Both the position numbers and the translations under genes were made by a program. This document shows positions 39,386 through 49,265 of a stretch of DNA of 64,000 nt, one piece after another. The notes beneath the pieces are model-generated. The model was not told the DNA's origin. It ran no database searches and saw nothing but the letters and a program-made list of their open reading frames with translations. Each line of letters begins with the position of its first letter. The first letter of the stretch is position 1. The stretch is from Gymnogyps californianus (taxonomy: Eukaryota > Chordata > Aves > Accipitriformes > Cathartidae): positions 209,269,494 to 209,333,493 of the forward strand of contig NC_059471.1 of assembly GCF_018139145.2 (NCBI RefSeq). Reading direction: 5' to 3'.

Positions 39386-42300
39386 CATATTAATTCCCTT
39401 TGACTGAAATAAGGAGATAAATATCATCTGTGCAAAATCTTTCCAATCCATGCACTAAGATGAAAATGCTTGGAAACTTTAAAATGTACAGAGCTAAACC
39501 CTGATGCTACCGAACAGGAGTTTCACCACAGATTTCAGCTGGACAAGGATTTCCCTAGTGCTCTCCTCAAATTTCCTTCCTTTAATATGCCACCAAAATC
39601 AAGGTGATATAAACCAAATAACCAGAACTCTGTTTTACAATAAACAGAAAAAACCTTCTCAGACCGCAGATGTGGCCTTAATATATGCATTTATACACTT
39701 TCTCTTCCTCTTCCTATGCGTAACATGCCCCGTAGGATGCTTCTAATCTTCTGCAAGACTGAGCGACAAGAAGTTAAGAGGAAGCAAGAACAGGCGTTCA
39801 CCGAAACTTCTGTCCAGCAATCTGGGAAATGGCAGAGCTAATACTGGACCTTTGAAAACAAGTGACCATAGGAAATCAAGGTTGGCAGGGATTTAACCCT
39901 TCATGACTCATTTTGCTAACTTTTAAAGCAAATGCCTGAGCTTTTTAACTATGTTTGACATCTAATTAGTCGAGAAAAACAAGAAGTTAAAATACATCCT
40001 TGCTTTTCTTTTGAAATAAAGCACCGACAATTAGCTCCAAGGTATTTGTTTAGGCAAAAAACAAGCTTGCATGTTAAAAGAAAGGACAATGACAGTCACT
40101 GAAAAGAGAAGTCACTTGGGTCGTTCTTTTCACCCTGCATATTTTTTTTCAATATTATAAGTTTATTTTACTCAACCACAGCTCTTCATGGAGAGGCAGA
40201 ATGGGTAAGTAACTGGGTAGCTTCTTTTCCTAATTGCAAGCAGTTTGAATAGAGATGAATCACGTAGTATCACATAGTCATACAGCGGTGAGGTATACCC
40301 TGAGAGATACATATTAGCATGTAAGGTATTCAGTCAGTGCCTAAAAGACATATTTTCAATACCTACAGCTCTTAAGGCTGTTCCTACGCAAGGTGTTAAC
40401 ATTGATCTGTGCACAGCATACTGTGCTGGAAGCAAAATTTGTCTGGAAAAGCACCAGCTGATAAGGCTTAGGTTTCCCTGACTAATAATGCTATCCCCAT
40501 ACTTAGGGATCAATGCAGCAGCACAGGCAACACGCTCCTCTTGACCTGGCCAAGCATTTACACTGGTACTTAACATCAAGCGTGTGAGTAGTCTGATCTG
40601 ATTTTCAGGGTTACACATGTTTTAGGTCAAATATGTGATTAAGTATACATATGAATCAAAGGCCGGGGTGTGAATTCCTGCGAGTCTTCAGACTTTAACT
40701 TGCTTTGAATCAACCATGCATTTACTTTCTTTACTAGATAGGAAATAGGATTGCTCAGCATTTGAACTCATTTTCTTTTTACAGTGATCCGCCAATTATC
40801 AAAACAGTTTCAATGTTCCTTTCAGTTTCCTGTTTTGCTCATATAGGATTGACTGTATATTAAAATTTGATGTCTGATGCATTTAAAAAATGAAAATGAG
40901 ACCCTTCATCTCTGCAAGAGCAGAACTGGAAAACAACCAATCAGCAGAGTAGCAAAATGTTGCTAAACTGTATATGGATACAGTACCAGCAGGGTGAAAA
41001 AAGAGAACAAAAAAAAGAAAAAAAGAAAACAACTATCAGTCAGATTTGGCCATCCTTTGAAATTAGTTTCTGTGAATTTCGTCAGTATGAGCTGGGGTAG
41101 CAGACTTGGGCCATCAATAAACTTTAAAAGGGTGAAAAAAATAAACAATAATTAATTAGCCGTTAAACCCCTTTACAGGATATTTTTATAGCATTTATGC
41201 TTCTATACACTAATCTGAGTTTCAGTATGACTGTAAAAGTTTGGAAGCAATTAAGAGGTTTTTAATGAGTTTTTTGACATGACATGTAGTTATGGTAGAA
41301 GCTTTCTTCAGACTCCATTATTCAAAATAATCAATTTTGTGTAAAATACAAATGGCTTTTCTTATGAAAACCAAATTAACACATTCTGAACCCCTTAAAC
41401 TGTTCTTTTCATACGTATCTTTTCAAGTTTAAACACACACAAATATGCATATATGTGTTCTTTAATAAAACCCTGCGCATGCATTTATTTCATATAGTGC
41501 GTCCAAGTTTTGCAGGTGTTTAATTTTTGTTTTTCATCTGGAGTGCGAAAATGACGTTTGCCTTGTATCAGACAGGACTTTCCCCCCTCTTATTTGCAGC
41601 ATGAGAAAGATGAAAAAAATTGGAAAACGTATTTCTACTGGCAAGAGATGTATTGACACTATACTGTAAACTGAGATTGACATCTATGATCAGGCGTGTA
41701 CACACATGTTCTCTTTTTTTCCACTGTAGAAGCAGTGTGTTACTCTTCCTCCCTTCTTTCAGAACCGTAGCTGCTGCTCCTTCTCTCAGCCTTCAATAAT
41801 CTGAGAATTATGAGAAGGCAGCTCTTCAGAGAGACATGCATATACACATAGATGTATAGATCTCCCTTTTAGAAATAATACTCTACAGCTCTTACATTTT
41901 AAACTTCTTTCCCAGTTGCACATTCTCCAGATTTGGTGAATTCTTCTGAAAATGTACTCAGAGAGGAGCTATGCTGATAGAGAAAAGACTCTGCCTACTT
42001 CAGAGTCCTCCTTTAATACTGACAGTATTATACAAAAGTTAATTACTGACAATTGCAGTGTGAATGGCGTTACACAATTTCAAACATAAACGTAATCTCA
42101 CAGCTCTCTTTCTTCAGTTACACCTTCCCTGTGATCTCTAATGAAATACATCAGACTACACCGAAAACAATCTCAGTTCAAATAAATTGCACTGCATTAA
42201 ACACCCATAAGCAGTGTTTTCTAGTGCATAACAGTCCTTTCCTCCTTTTCTGGACTGATCTGTTCCTTTCAGTTTATAGTTTCTTGGCAAACCCACCATC

Positions 42301-42798
42301 TACTGCTTATGTTAGGCATCTGATTGTCAGATTTGTACAAACTGAATATTCATGACTTGAAAATTAACCACTTCATGCCTAAAAAAGGAAAATATAAATC
42401 TTCATCTATTCCGTGCTGTTTGAAACAGATCTGGTATTGTGGCTGCACTACATGCCCAGCACGGGGGAGATTAGCTGGGTGGCCAAACACGTCTCATCGT
42501 TCTGAAGAGTGAAGTCCGATGAAATAGCCCAGGACTGAAAAATACTCTTCCACGGATCAGCACGATCCGGAGTCCTTGTCTGCAAATGCAACTAACTCTT
42601 CTTTGTCTGTGTTTAAACTGCGTGGTACCGACCGTAGCACGGAGTGGCTTTTCAAGTATTTCTTTCAGAAATTCCCCCTAATGCCAGTTTCCCCTTTGGA
42701 AGATAAGGAAAACCAGGGAGGAAGGTGGGGAGAGGGGGGGAGCGACGGGGCAAGGAGGAGAGGTTTTGAGGAAAACCGAGAATAAGAGAGAACAACAG

Positions 42799-42805
42799 AC
42801 TTACC
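42799..42805 (-). other. SEMA3A: 5' splice donor of SEMA3A exon 1
   Basis: The minus strand reads AAAG|GTAAGTCTG, an almost perfect vertebrate U1-type donor. The last exon base is 42805 and the first intron base is 42804. Reading through would append a Gly and then unrelated intronic codons, which marks where homology stops. The phase-1 boundary after 37 codons fits the SEMA3A exon structure. Confidence 0.93.
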
Positions 42806-42916
42806 TTTATAGGATAATTTGAGCCTTGGCACATTATTCTTCACATGCTGGCAGTTCACTCTTCCTGCTAGTAATACTCCCAAGGAAAGCAAGGCAATCC
42901 CCCTGAGCCAGCCCAT
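42805..42916 (-). CDS. SEMA3A: SEMA3A first coding exon (semaphorin-3A N-terminus)
   Basis: Semaphorin-3A is a secreted axon-guidance ligand that acts through neuropilin-1/plexin-A receptors (family knowledge). The exon reads from an ATG at 42916 down to 42805 on the minus strand: 37 codons plus one G, so it ends in phase 1 at a G|GTAAGT donor. The residual G would begin the Glu codon that follows LSYK in known SEMA3A proteins. Residues 1 to about 20 form a signal peptide: MGWLRG, then a hydrophobic core IALLSLGVLLA, then a polar cleavage region. Residues 26-37 read KNNVPRLKLSYK, which matches SEMA3A and not SEMA3B-3G as I recall them. The start has a strong Kozak context (A at -3, G at +4), and no other ATG lies upstream in this frame as far as 43507. 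The sema, PSI, Ig and basic-tail domains are encoded by exons outside the window. The signal peptide differs from the chicken and human versions I remember, as expected for a fast-changing segment. Confidence 0.95.
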
Positions 42917-43040
42917 GCTGCAGCAGCCACTGTAGGGTCCCTGCGAGCCGGAGCCGCGGCGCTCCCCGTCCTGCCGGGCGCCGCCGGGGAACTTCAGGCA
43001 ACCTGGGGAGCGGAGGTAACAGGTGATGGGGGTGGGCTCC

Positions 43041-43095
43041 GCGCCCCGCCGCGCCCCGCCGCGCCCCGCCGCCGCCGCCGCCGCCGGCCCCCCGC

Positions 43096-43126
<31 letters not shown>
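43041..43126. repeat. 10-bp tandem repeat and two GCC triplet tracts in the SEMA3A leader
   Basis: Three perfect copies of GCGCCCCGCC occupy 43041-43070. They run into a (GCC)6 tract at 43068-43085. After a short interruption, (GCC)9 follows at 43099-43125. On the SEMA3A sense strand these are GGC/CGG repeats, probably within or beside the 5' untranslated leader, about 120-210 bp before the ATG. The tracts are short and interrupted, but are of the type prone to length change. Confidence 0.93.
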
Positions 43127-43260
43127 GGGCAACTTCAAGCCCCTCTCACGCACACGCCGCGGGCCGGAAAAGGAGGCAGCCCCCGGGCGCGAGTGGCGTG
43201 CGGGCGGGGGGGCGGCATGATGCGGGCGGCGGCGGCGGGCGGCGGAGCGGGCCGGGGGCA

Positions 43261-43296
43261 GGGGCCGGGGCCGGGGCCGGGGCCGGGGCCGGGGCT
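43261..43296. repeat. GGGGCC hexanucleotide array (5 perfect + 1 variant unit)
   Basis: Five perfect GGGGCC units occupy 43261-43290, followed by GGGGCT. The G-rich strand is the plus strand, so SEMA3A sense RNA would carry CCCCGG and a divergent transcript would carry GGGGCC. Four or more G4 runs with 2-nt spacers meet the usual G-quadruplex rule. The array lies about 345 bp upstream of the ATG, near the presumed transcription start. Confidence 0.95.
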
Positions 43297-43463
43297 GGCC
43301 GGCGCCCCGCTCCCCGCGCGGCGGGCGGGTCCCGGGCGGCAGGGGCGGGCGCGGCGCGGCGCGGCGGCAGCCCCGCGCTCCCCGCGCACATGGAGGCACG
43401 GGGGACACCGGTTCTCCCCGCGCTCCCGAGAGCGGCTGACAATGGGAGCGCAGGAAAGCTCGA

Positions 43464-43479
43464 CCCCCCCCACCCCCCC
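43464..43479. repeat. C8-A-C7 run at edge of CpG island
   Basis: Eight C, one A and seven C occur in a row; the SEMA3A sense strand is therefore G-rich here. It sits at the boundary between the CpG island and the poly(A) tract. It could bind Sp/KLF or C-rich-strand proteins; no specific function can be shown. Confidence 0.8.
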
Positions 43480-43505
43480 TTCCCCGGCTGTCACACCACA
43501 CATGC

Positions 43506-43560
43506 AAAAAAAAAAAAAAAAAAAAAAAAAAAGAAAAAGGAAAAAGAAAAAAAAAAGAAA
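43506..43560. repeat. Poly(dA) tract, 27 A then A-rich
   Basis: Twenty-seven consecutive A residues (43506-43532) are followed by an A/G-rich tail to about 43560. It borders the distal side of the SEMA3A CpG island, about 590-645 bp upstream of the ATG. Rigid poly(dA:dT) excludes nucleosomes, so this may help form the promoter-proximal open region (inference). I see no retroposed body attached, so it is treated as a simple repeat. Confidence 0.9.
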
Positions 43561-46487
43561 CACATCGCGGCAGAGATTAGAGGAGGGAACAGAAACCTCC
43601 ACCGAGCTTGGGAAAGGCACGGAGCTGTAAATTTCACGAGCTATTTTATGTCATTGTCCAGGTTGTTGGGTTTGGTTTTTTTTCTTTTTTTTTTTAAATT
43701 TCATTTTATGGTCCTAATTAAAAGACGTACGTCCCCCTTTAAAAACAACAACAGCACAACACAACCCACAATGTTGCTACCCACATAAATAACATCTCCT
43801 GCCCATAACGTAATCCTCTTCTGGTTGCTCCCGGTTAAAAACAAGTAACAAAGTCTTCCATCAGCGTAACTTTACCACTGAAGCTTTTAAAGCCTTGTTA
43901 GGGAAGGTTGCTCTAACCCTCCCGCCCTCCCCACCTCCTGCACTACTCCAATTCAGCAAAAGAAATTCCTAGTAAAGCCCACTTCAACAATCAGTTCAAG
44001 ACATGTACAGGTCTAGAGGGGCTTATAAATTACACTGGAGTATTCTCTGAAGTGTTCTTAGAAGTTAAAAATGTTCCAAACCTTCAATTTCTAAGACTGT
44101 GTGATAATTATAATCTTATATTTTTACGCAATGAAAGTAGATAATGATTTTTGTTTGTTTGTTTGAACAAAAGGACACACAAAATCCCCAGAGGTCTTCT
44201 AAATGTTAAGGAGCTGTAAATACAAACATATAAGCAAACTTAAGCTCTCCCCTCCCACACATCTGAACAACCCCCTTCTACTGAGTGATGGTTTATTAAA
44301 TTTTCCGTGCTGTGCTGAATATCAATTTAATGTGCATTTTGGAATGTAATGTCTTACACAGATATGTACCCCCTATTACTTTCCTAATGCAATAGTGACA
44401 GAAATGCTGGCAATTGACCTTTACAAAACATTGGCATAATCAAAGAAGTGTGATGACCCCTCTTTATTTTCTTCTATACTTTTCTAGAAAAAAAAGTCTG
44501 TGAGTGCTTTATGGTGACAGAGTCTACGGTGTTTCAGTGAGATCTCTTCCTTCCTTTTACCATTATTTACTGCAGGTTAAAAAACAGTTATCTAGTCCCA
44601 CCGACGGTGACCACACTACACTGAATTTTACAGAACACAGCATCTCTTTTCTGTGTTCAGACCTAGCTACTAAACCAGCATCTAGGAAATACTCTTAACT
44701 TTGAAACTGAAGTTCGCAGTTGAAAATGCGGGTGTCAATATGGTTCTAATTAAAATGTAAAGACTCATGCAGAACAAGACTTGGTGTTACGGTAAAGCAA
44801 GGGCTAAAATTCTGTCATTACTGCTTTAATTGCTTAATATTCACACACCAGTGGAAAAGAAGGGGCTTTTCCCCTCTCCTCTTTAACAAATTCTTCTGCT
44901 TCCTGAGCTTAATTCATTAATCCCATGGCATTGTATCTGCCAGATTCAGCAATTCTATTGATCAGCAGCATTGTTAAGAAAATAAAATCCAAAAATAATG
45001 TTGCTTTTAGTCATTCCCACACTTGTTATCCTGAGCATTTTCATGCTCCAGGCAGTGGATTAGAGCTCCAAAATGACAAGAGATGCCTGTCTGTTTTCCA
45101 TGGATTACTTGCTACAGACATTCACTCTGCAAAGGAATTCATGTCACTTTGAGATTATTTGGAGAATTGGCCTAATGAATTATCCTTTTGTATTGAGCAA
45201 ACAATTAGAAACAAAACACAAAAGATGCACCATATTCAGGACTTTATAAAGCACATCATTTTCCAATGATGTTGTTACACTCAATTTACTTCTAGTTGTG
45301 TAAAGAAGGCACAACCACTTTTTTTTCTTATAAGGAAAAGAGAGTACAAAGCTGAAATTCTATCATCTTTCTCATGCGGAATGAATGTGTAACACTCCAG
45401 ACTACTTTACAGCAACCAAATAAACAAATCATGGTCCCCAGTCAATATATATTTTGCCCAGAAAACATATGGATTAGATACAATGAGTACTAACTTATCC
45501 AGGATTGCATCTGAGAGATAAAATACAGCATCATTTTAGGAGAGAGGAGAGATACTTTTTGCATCCTTCATGTGAGAGACCACTCACATTTTGCCTTGCT
45601 CTGTGGGATATGCCAGTCCAAAGACACAGAGAAGGGTAAAAACTGATCCTGTGGGTCATCCTCCTGCTATTTAGCTCTAAGTAGTGCTAATCAGCTAGTC
45701 AGTATAGCATATGCTACACCCCCTTATAAGGAGAGGGGCAATGGCAGCATTTCAGTGGTGCTTGAAGAGGCTTTCTATCTCAAAGACACCCATTGCCATA
45801 TGTTGCTTCTGCCAAGGCGAAACTGGGCTCTGCTTGGAAGGAATGATTTGGCCAATGCTTCTATGGTAAGTGCCAGAAACGTCAGCTCTGGGAATTTGGG
45901 GTGGGCAACAACTCACTTTCAGATGACAATCTATTCACCTTTTTTCTTTGGTCTTTCGAAAGCGATCTAGCTGCTGAGTTTAGGGAGAGGGAAAAAATAA
46001 AATCCAAACTTTCCTCAATTCTTCAAATAATACCCTTCTCCCCTGAAGAAAAGAAGACCACAGTTATTAGCTTAATTAATTATTCCATTATTGCTCAGCA
46101 AGTTCAAAAGGAATAACAGCACTTCTGCATCATTTCCCATATTTGTTGCAGATTTTATTTTTATTTTCTGTAATGGCATTTATATGACTTTCTATATAGT
46201 GTTTTACGACGCAAAACCCAGATAGGCACTTGTGGGCTCTGTTTAACATTTCTGGTCTCATGCTATGTGGCATTATGATTTGGAGTTTTTTATACCACCT
46301 TTCAATATGTGCAGCAACTTCACATTGATAGGTCCTACAAAAAGTTATACTTGGATGTGTCTGGGCTTTCACTGTTGACCATCCATGCAGAATTACTCTT
46401 TCAATCACTTACAAGTTGGCATCATTTGGTGCTTCTCATTGCTCAGAAATAGTATTACTTGACTCATGATTACTTCAAACCTTCTTG

Positions 46488-46503
46488 CTGCTGCTGCTGT
46501 GAT
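46488..46503. repeat. Short CTG triplet run
   Basis: About five CTG units. Short and outside any recognised transcript. Confidence 0.85.
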
Positions 46504-49159
46504 TTTTATACTTAGAAGCCCTTGAAAGCTTAACTGCTCTAAGAAAGTCTTTAGTGTGCTTTAAAAATGTACTTATGTTTTCAGAATCATTTCCTGTGTT
46601 TTAGATGAGTCATTACTTGTTTATACTGATGTGATCAGGTCCTTCTCAGAACTACACAGGAATTACCAGAATCCATTTTTGATATGCAGTACTAATCCAG
46701 TAATTTTTGAGGGAAAGATTTCTTGGGTTGAGTGTGCAATTTCTGGTTAAAATCAGAGAAAAAAACCTCCTCTCAGTCTGTATCTGATTGCTAAAAACCT
46801 CCCTAGAGAACACACTCCTGTAGGAAATGTGAAATCTTAGCTTGGATACACTCCCTGCTATTTTCTTCCATAGCAGGTGAGTTGCTTGATAAGAAGAATA
46901 TTTACAATTCTGCAAAGGGTCCCTTTGAAATTGCTCCAGTTGTATACATAATGATACTTCTAACACGCTTTAGAATAACTGAATAATTATTGGCCCAAAA
47001 GGAGGCTCAGTCTAGAGCCCAATTATAAGTGCATTTGTCATGTGATGTGTGAGAGACCCGGACGCAGTTTCACAACATATTGACTTCAGAAGCAAAATCT
47101 CATTTAAGAATATCCAGACATCATCTACCCCATTTTGCTTTTATGTCACGGACTGCCACTCTCTCATTTGGGACGCTACAAACTTTTTGTGGGGACGTAG
47201 TAGAAACATGGTGAAAAAGAACGTTTAAAAATAATCCTTGTGGGCATATGAAAGGGGTTGTTTTTCACACAGATGCAGTGCATGCACCAGCTAATGGAGT
47301 AGAAAGAATTGTGAACTGGCATTGGGGAAAAGCAGCAACTTCTGAAGGCAACATGTCATGAAGCTCTATCTCTAGGTTCAAGTCCTTTGCCCATATCAGA
47401 CAGGGATCTAAACCTGGAATCTATTTGACATAGAGCTTAACACTGACACAGTTGTTCTTCTCTTTTTCTTATGGAAGAAAAAAAAAAAGAAAGAAACCTA
47501 TAAAAGGCCTATACAGTGAAGAAAAATGCTTCTGATATCCAGACCTGCTGAACTGGATATCAGCTATTATTTTTACAGTGTTGATGATTATCACATTAGC
47601 TCAAGAGGTTATAAATAGCTGCTTCCACCTGGATTTTAAAGGATTTAAAATTCTGTGGAGTGGTACTTTTTAAGTTCTGAAGCAATCACAGAGCAGAGTT
47701 ACTTAAAAACACATCAGCAAAAAGGGAGTTGAAGGTGTAGAGTTTAACATTTTATCAAACTGGAGTTGCCAAAATCACGGGCTTGCATCTAGATCTGGAA
47801 ATATTCTTGCTGTTGGAAGTCTAGACATGTCTTTCACCCGCGCTCCCTTGGGCTATGTTGCATTTGGTAGCCTTATTCAAATCTCCTGAATCTACATAAA
47901 CCCGTAACATTTCTTATTATTGCATGTGATCGGGTTGCTAACCACACCAGTTAGTATCTGCGTTCTCTCAATAACACTGCATCTTACCATCTTGTCACAA
48001 TCAACTTTTCCTTCATTTCTCAGGACTAATGAGACTGTACTCTATGTGATGCTTGTACTTTTGGCAGCATAATGGGATCTGTATCAGTATGATGTGTTTT
48101 ATTCACAATGCTTTCAGGTCTATTAAACACCTCATCAAATTCTTCAAAAATATTCTTTGCATCCTGTTCTGTAGACAGGTTATATGCCTGTCTGAACAGC
48201 AGCATTTTCAGATTGTTCTTCAAACCTAAACAACCCTTTTCTATTCCCTTGGCTTCTGCTGTCTGATGTTCATCTCATACGCAAATGTATGGCAACTGTA
48301 ATACCCAGAGCCTTGGTAAGGAACCCACCTTAATAGCTCAGTGCCAGGCATGTGACATTAATAAGAGTTACGAAAAGCTTATTTTCCCCAACTCCTGGTA
48401 TGGGTCAGCAGCTTCTGTTTCCAATGGATTAGCGCTGGGGTACTCATCCAAATTGAACAAAACTTCCAAGTCTATTAACTTTCAAGTACAGAGACTTCCG
48501 TCCCTCTGATTGCTTATGTTTATTGGCTGTTGGGCCTTCATTGAGGAAATACTGGCAAGGACATGTGGTTTTTTACAGGAGATGAGGGAAATGCAAAGAA
48601 ATATTTGATGTTCTAATTCTTCAGAGAAAAGCCAATTTAAGAAAAATCATTATAAAGGGGAAAACAAAGCAACAGCAGCCATGAAACTTTTGGCTCCTTG
48701 TATCATATTCCAGGCCTGATGTGTTGAACTTTGTTGAGGGAAGTCTAATCAAGCCGGAAAGTCTCCTCCCAAATGACCAGCTGCAGAATGACTTGCTCCG
48801 CTAACCTAACAGATTTAATGGTTGGTGGATCTCTGAAAAGATAGGTAATAAACTAGTCCTGTCCTTTCCCCAGCTGCTGGCTGAAGAGGCAGCTTGCAAG
48901 GTGTATTACACACAAATGCATTACATATTCATTTACTCTGGCATTCAAATCCAATTCTGGCCTTTATCACCCACATTTTTTCAAAATTGGAACAACTGAT
49001 GATACATAAAATATTTTCCTGCACAAAACCCGAGGAACTGCTACGACTCAGAAAAATGAGACATAGATCAGTATTAAAATATGATTTTCGGGATTTCCTT
49101 CTTGTCTTTGAAAGTCCCCTTATGTTCTGATTTGCATCTTTAGACCCCTGTATACCTTT

Positions 49160-49265
49160 CAAGGTCTGATCCTAAGGGATTTGCTCAGGGCCACACACTA
49201 AGATGTTAACATGACAAGAAATTGATCCTGCGTTTCTCACGTACTACGCCAACAGTCACATCCTT
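49160..49265. repeat. Possible ancient L2/MIR-like relic
   Basis: GGGATTTGCTCAGGGCCACA then CACTAAGATGTTAACATG and GAAATTGATCCTGCGTTTCT follow the GTGACTTGCCCAAGGTCACA, CAGCAAGTCTGTGGCAG, GGAATTGAACCCAGGTCTCC order of a common amniote repeat core. Confidence 0.45.

Larger units (their letters stand above)
26401..42804 (-). other. SEMA3A: SEMA3A intron 1, proximal segment
   Basis: No gene was recognised. The region contains T/G-rich and pyrimidine runs at 26410-26595 and 26875-26940, old repeat relics near 26698, 29320, 31759, 33196, 33270 and 39335, a T-rich then GGGA-rich block at 30289-30337, and a G-rich run at 42714-42763 just inside the donor. The longest frames (up to 123 codons at 28183-28554) carry no identifiable domain. 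Confidence 0.6.
42917..43300 (-). promoter_or_regulatory. SEMA3A: SEMA3A 5' leader and core promoter region (TSS unresolved)
   Basis: This GC-rich stretch lies immediately upstream of the start codon. No TATA box is visible, so a dispersed CpG-island promoter is likely. The frame of the SEMA3A ATG stays open upstream to about 43507 with no stop, but its Arg/Pro/Gly-rich composition reflects GC triplets and not a real protein extension. An acceptor-like CCCCAG|G occurs with its first downstream base at 43002 on the minus strand, so an upstream non-coding exon spliced into the ATG exon is possible, though the pyrimidine tract is weak. GC-box (Sp1-like) motifs occur near 43201-43212 and 43340-43348. 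The TSS cannot be placed from sequence. Confidence 0.7.
42935..43450. other. CpG island over SEMA3A promoter/exon 1
   Basis: GC content and CpG density rise sharply here compared with the AT-rich flanks; this is the only such region in the 64 kb. It starts just upstream of the start codon and ends before C-rich and poly(A) runs at 43464-43560. Such an island marks a promoter active in the germ line or development and can drive divergent transcription. No second gene is visible on the plus strand. Confidence 0.88.

Noticed and set aside
42665..43507. A 280-codon minus-strand frame covering the SEMA3A leader, exon 1 and the beginning of intron 1
   Set aside because: It only contains the real 37-codon exon. 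The upstream part starts at a non-ATG codon and is Arg/Pro/Gly sequence from GC-rich repeats; the downstream part runs past a consensus splice donor into intron.
43193..43788. Plus-strand GC-rich open frames of 145 and 196 codons opposite the promoter
   Set aside because: They begin at non-ATG codons, translate GGGGCC, GCC and poly(A) repeats (Gly/Ala/Arg and Lys runs) and have no domain. They are composition artefacts of the CpG island.
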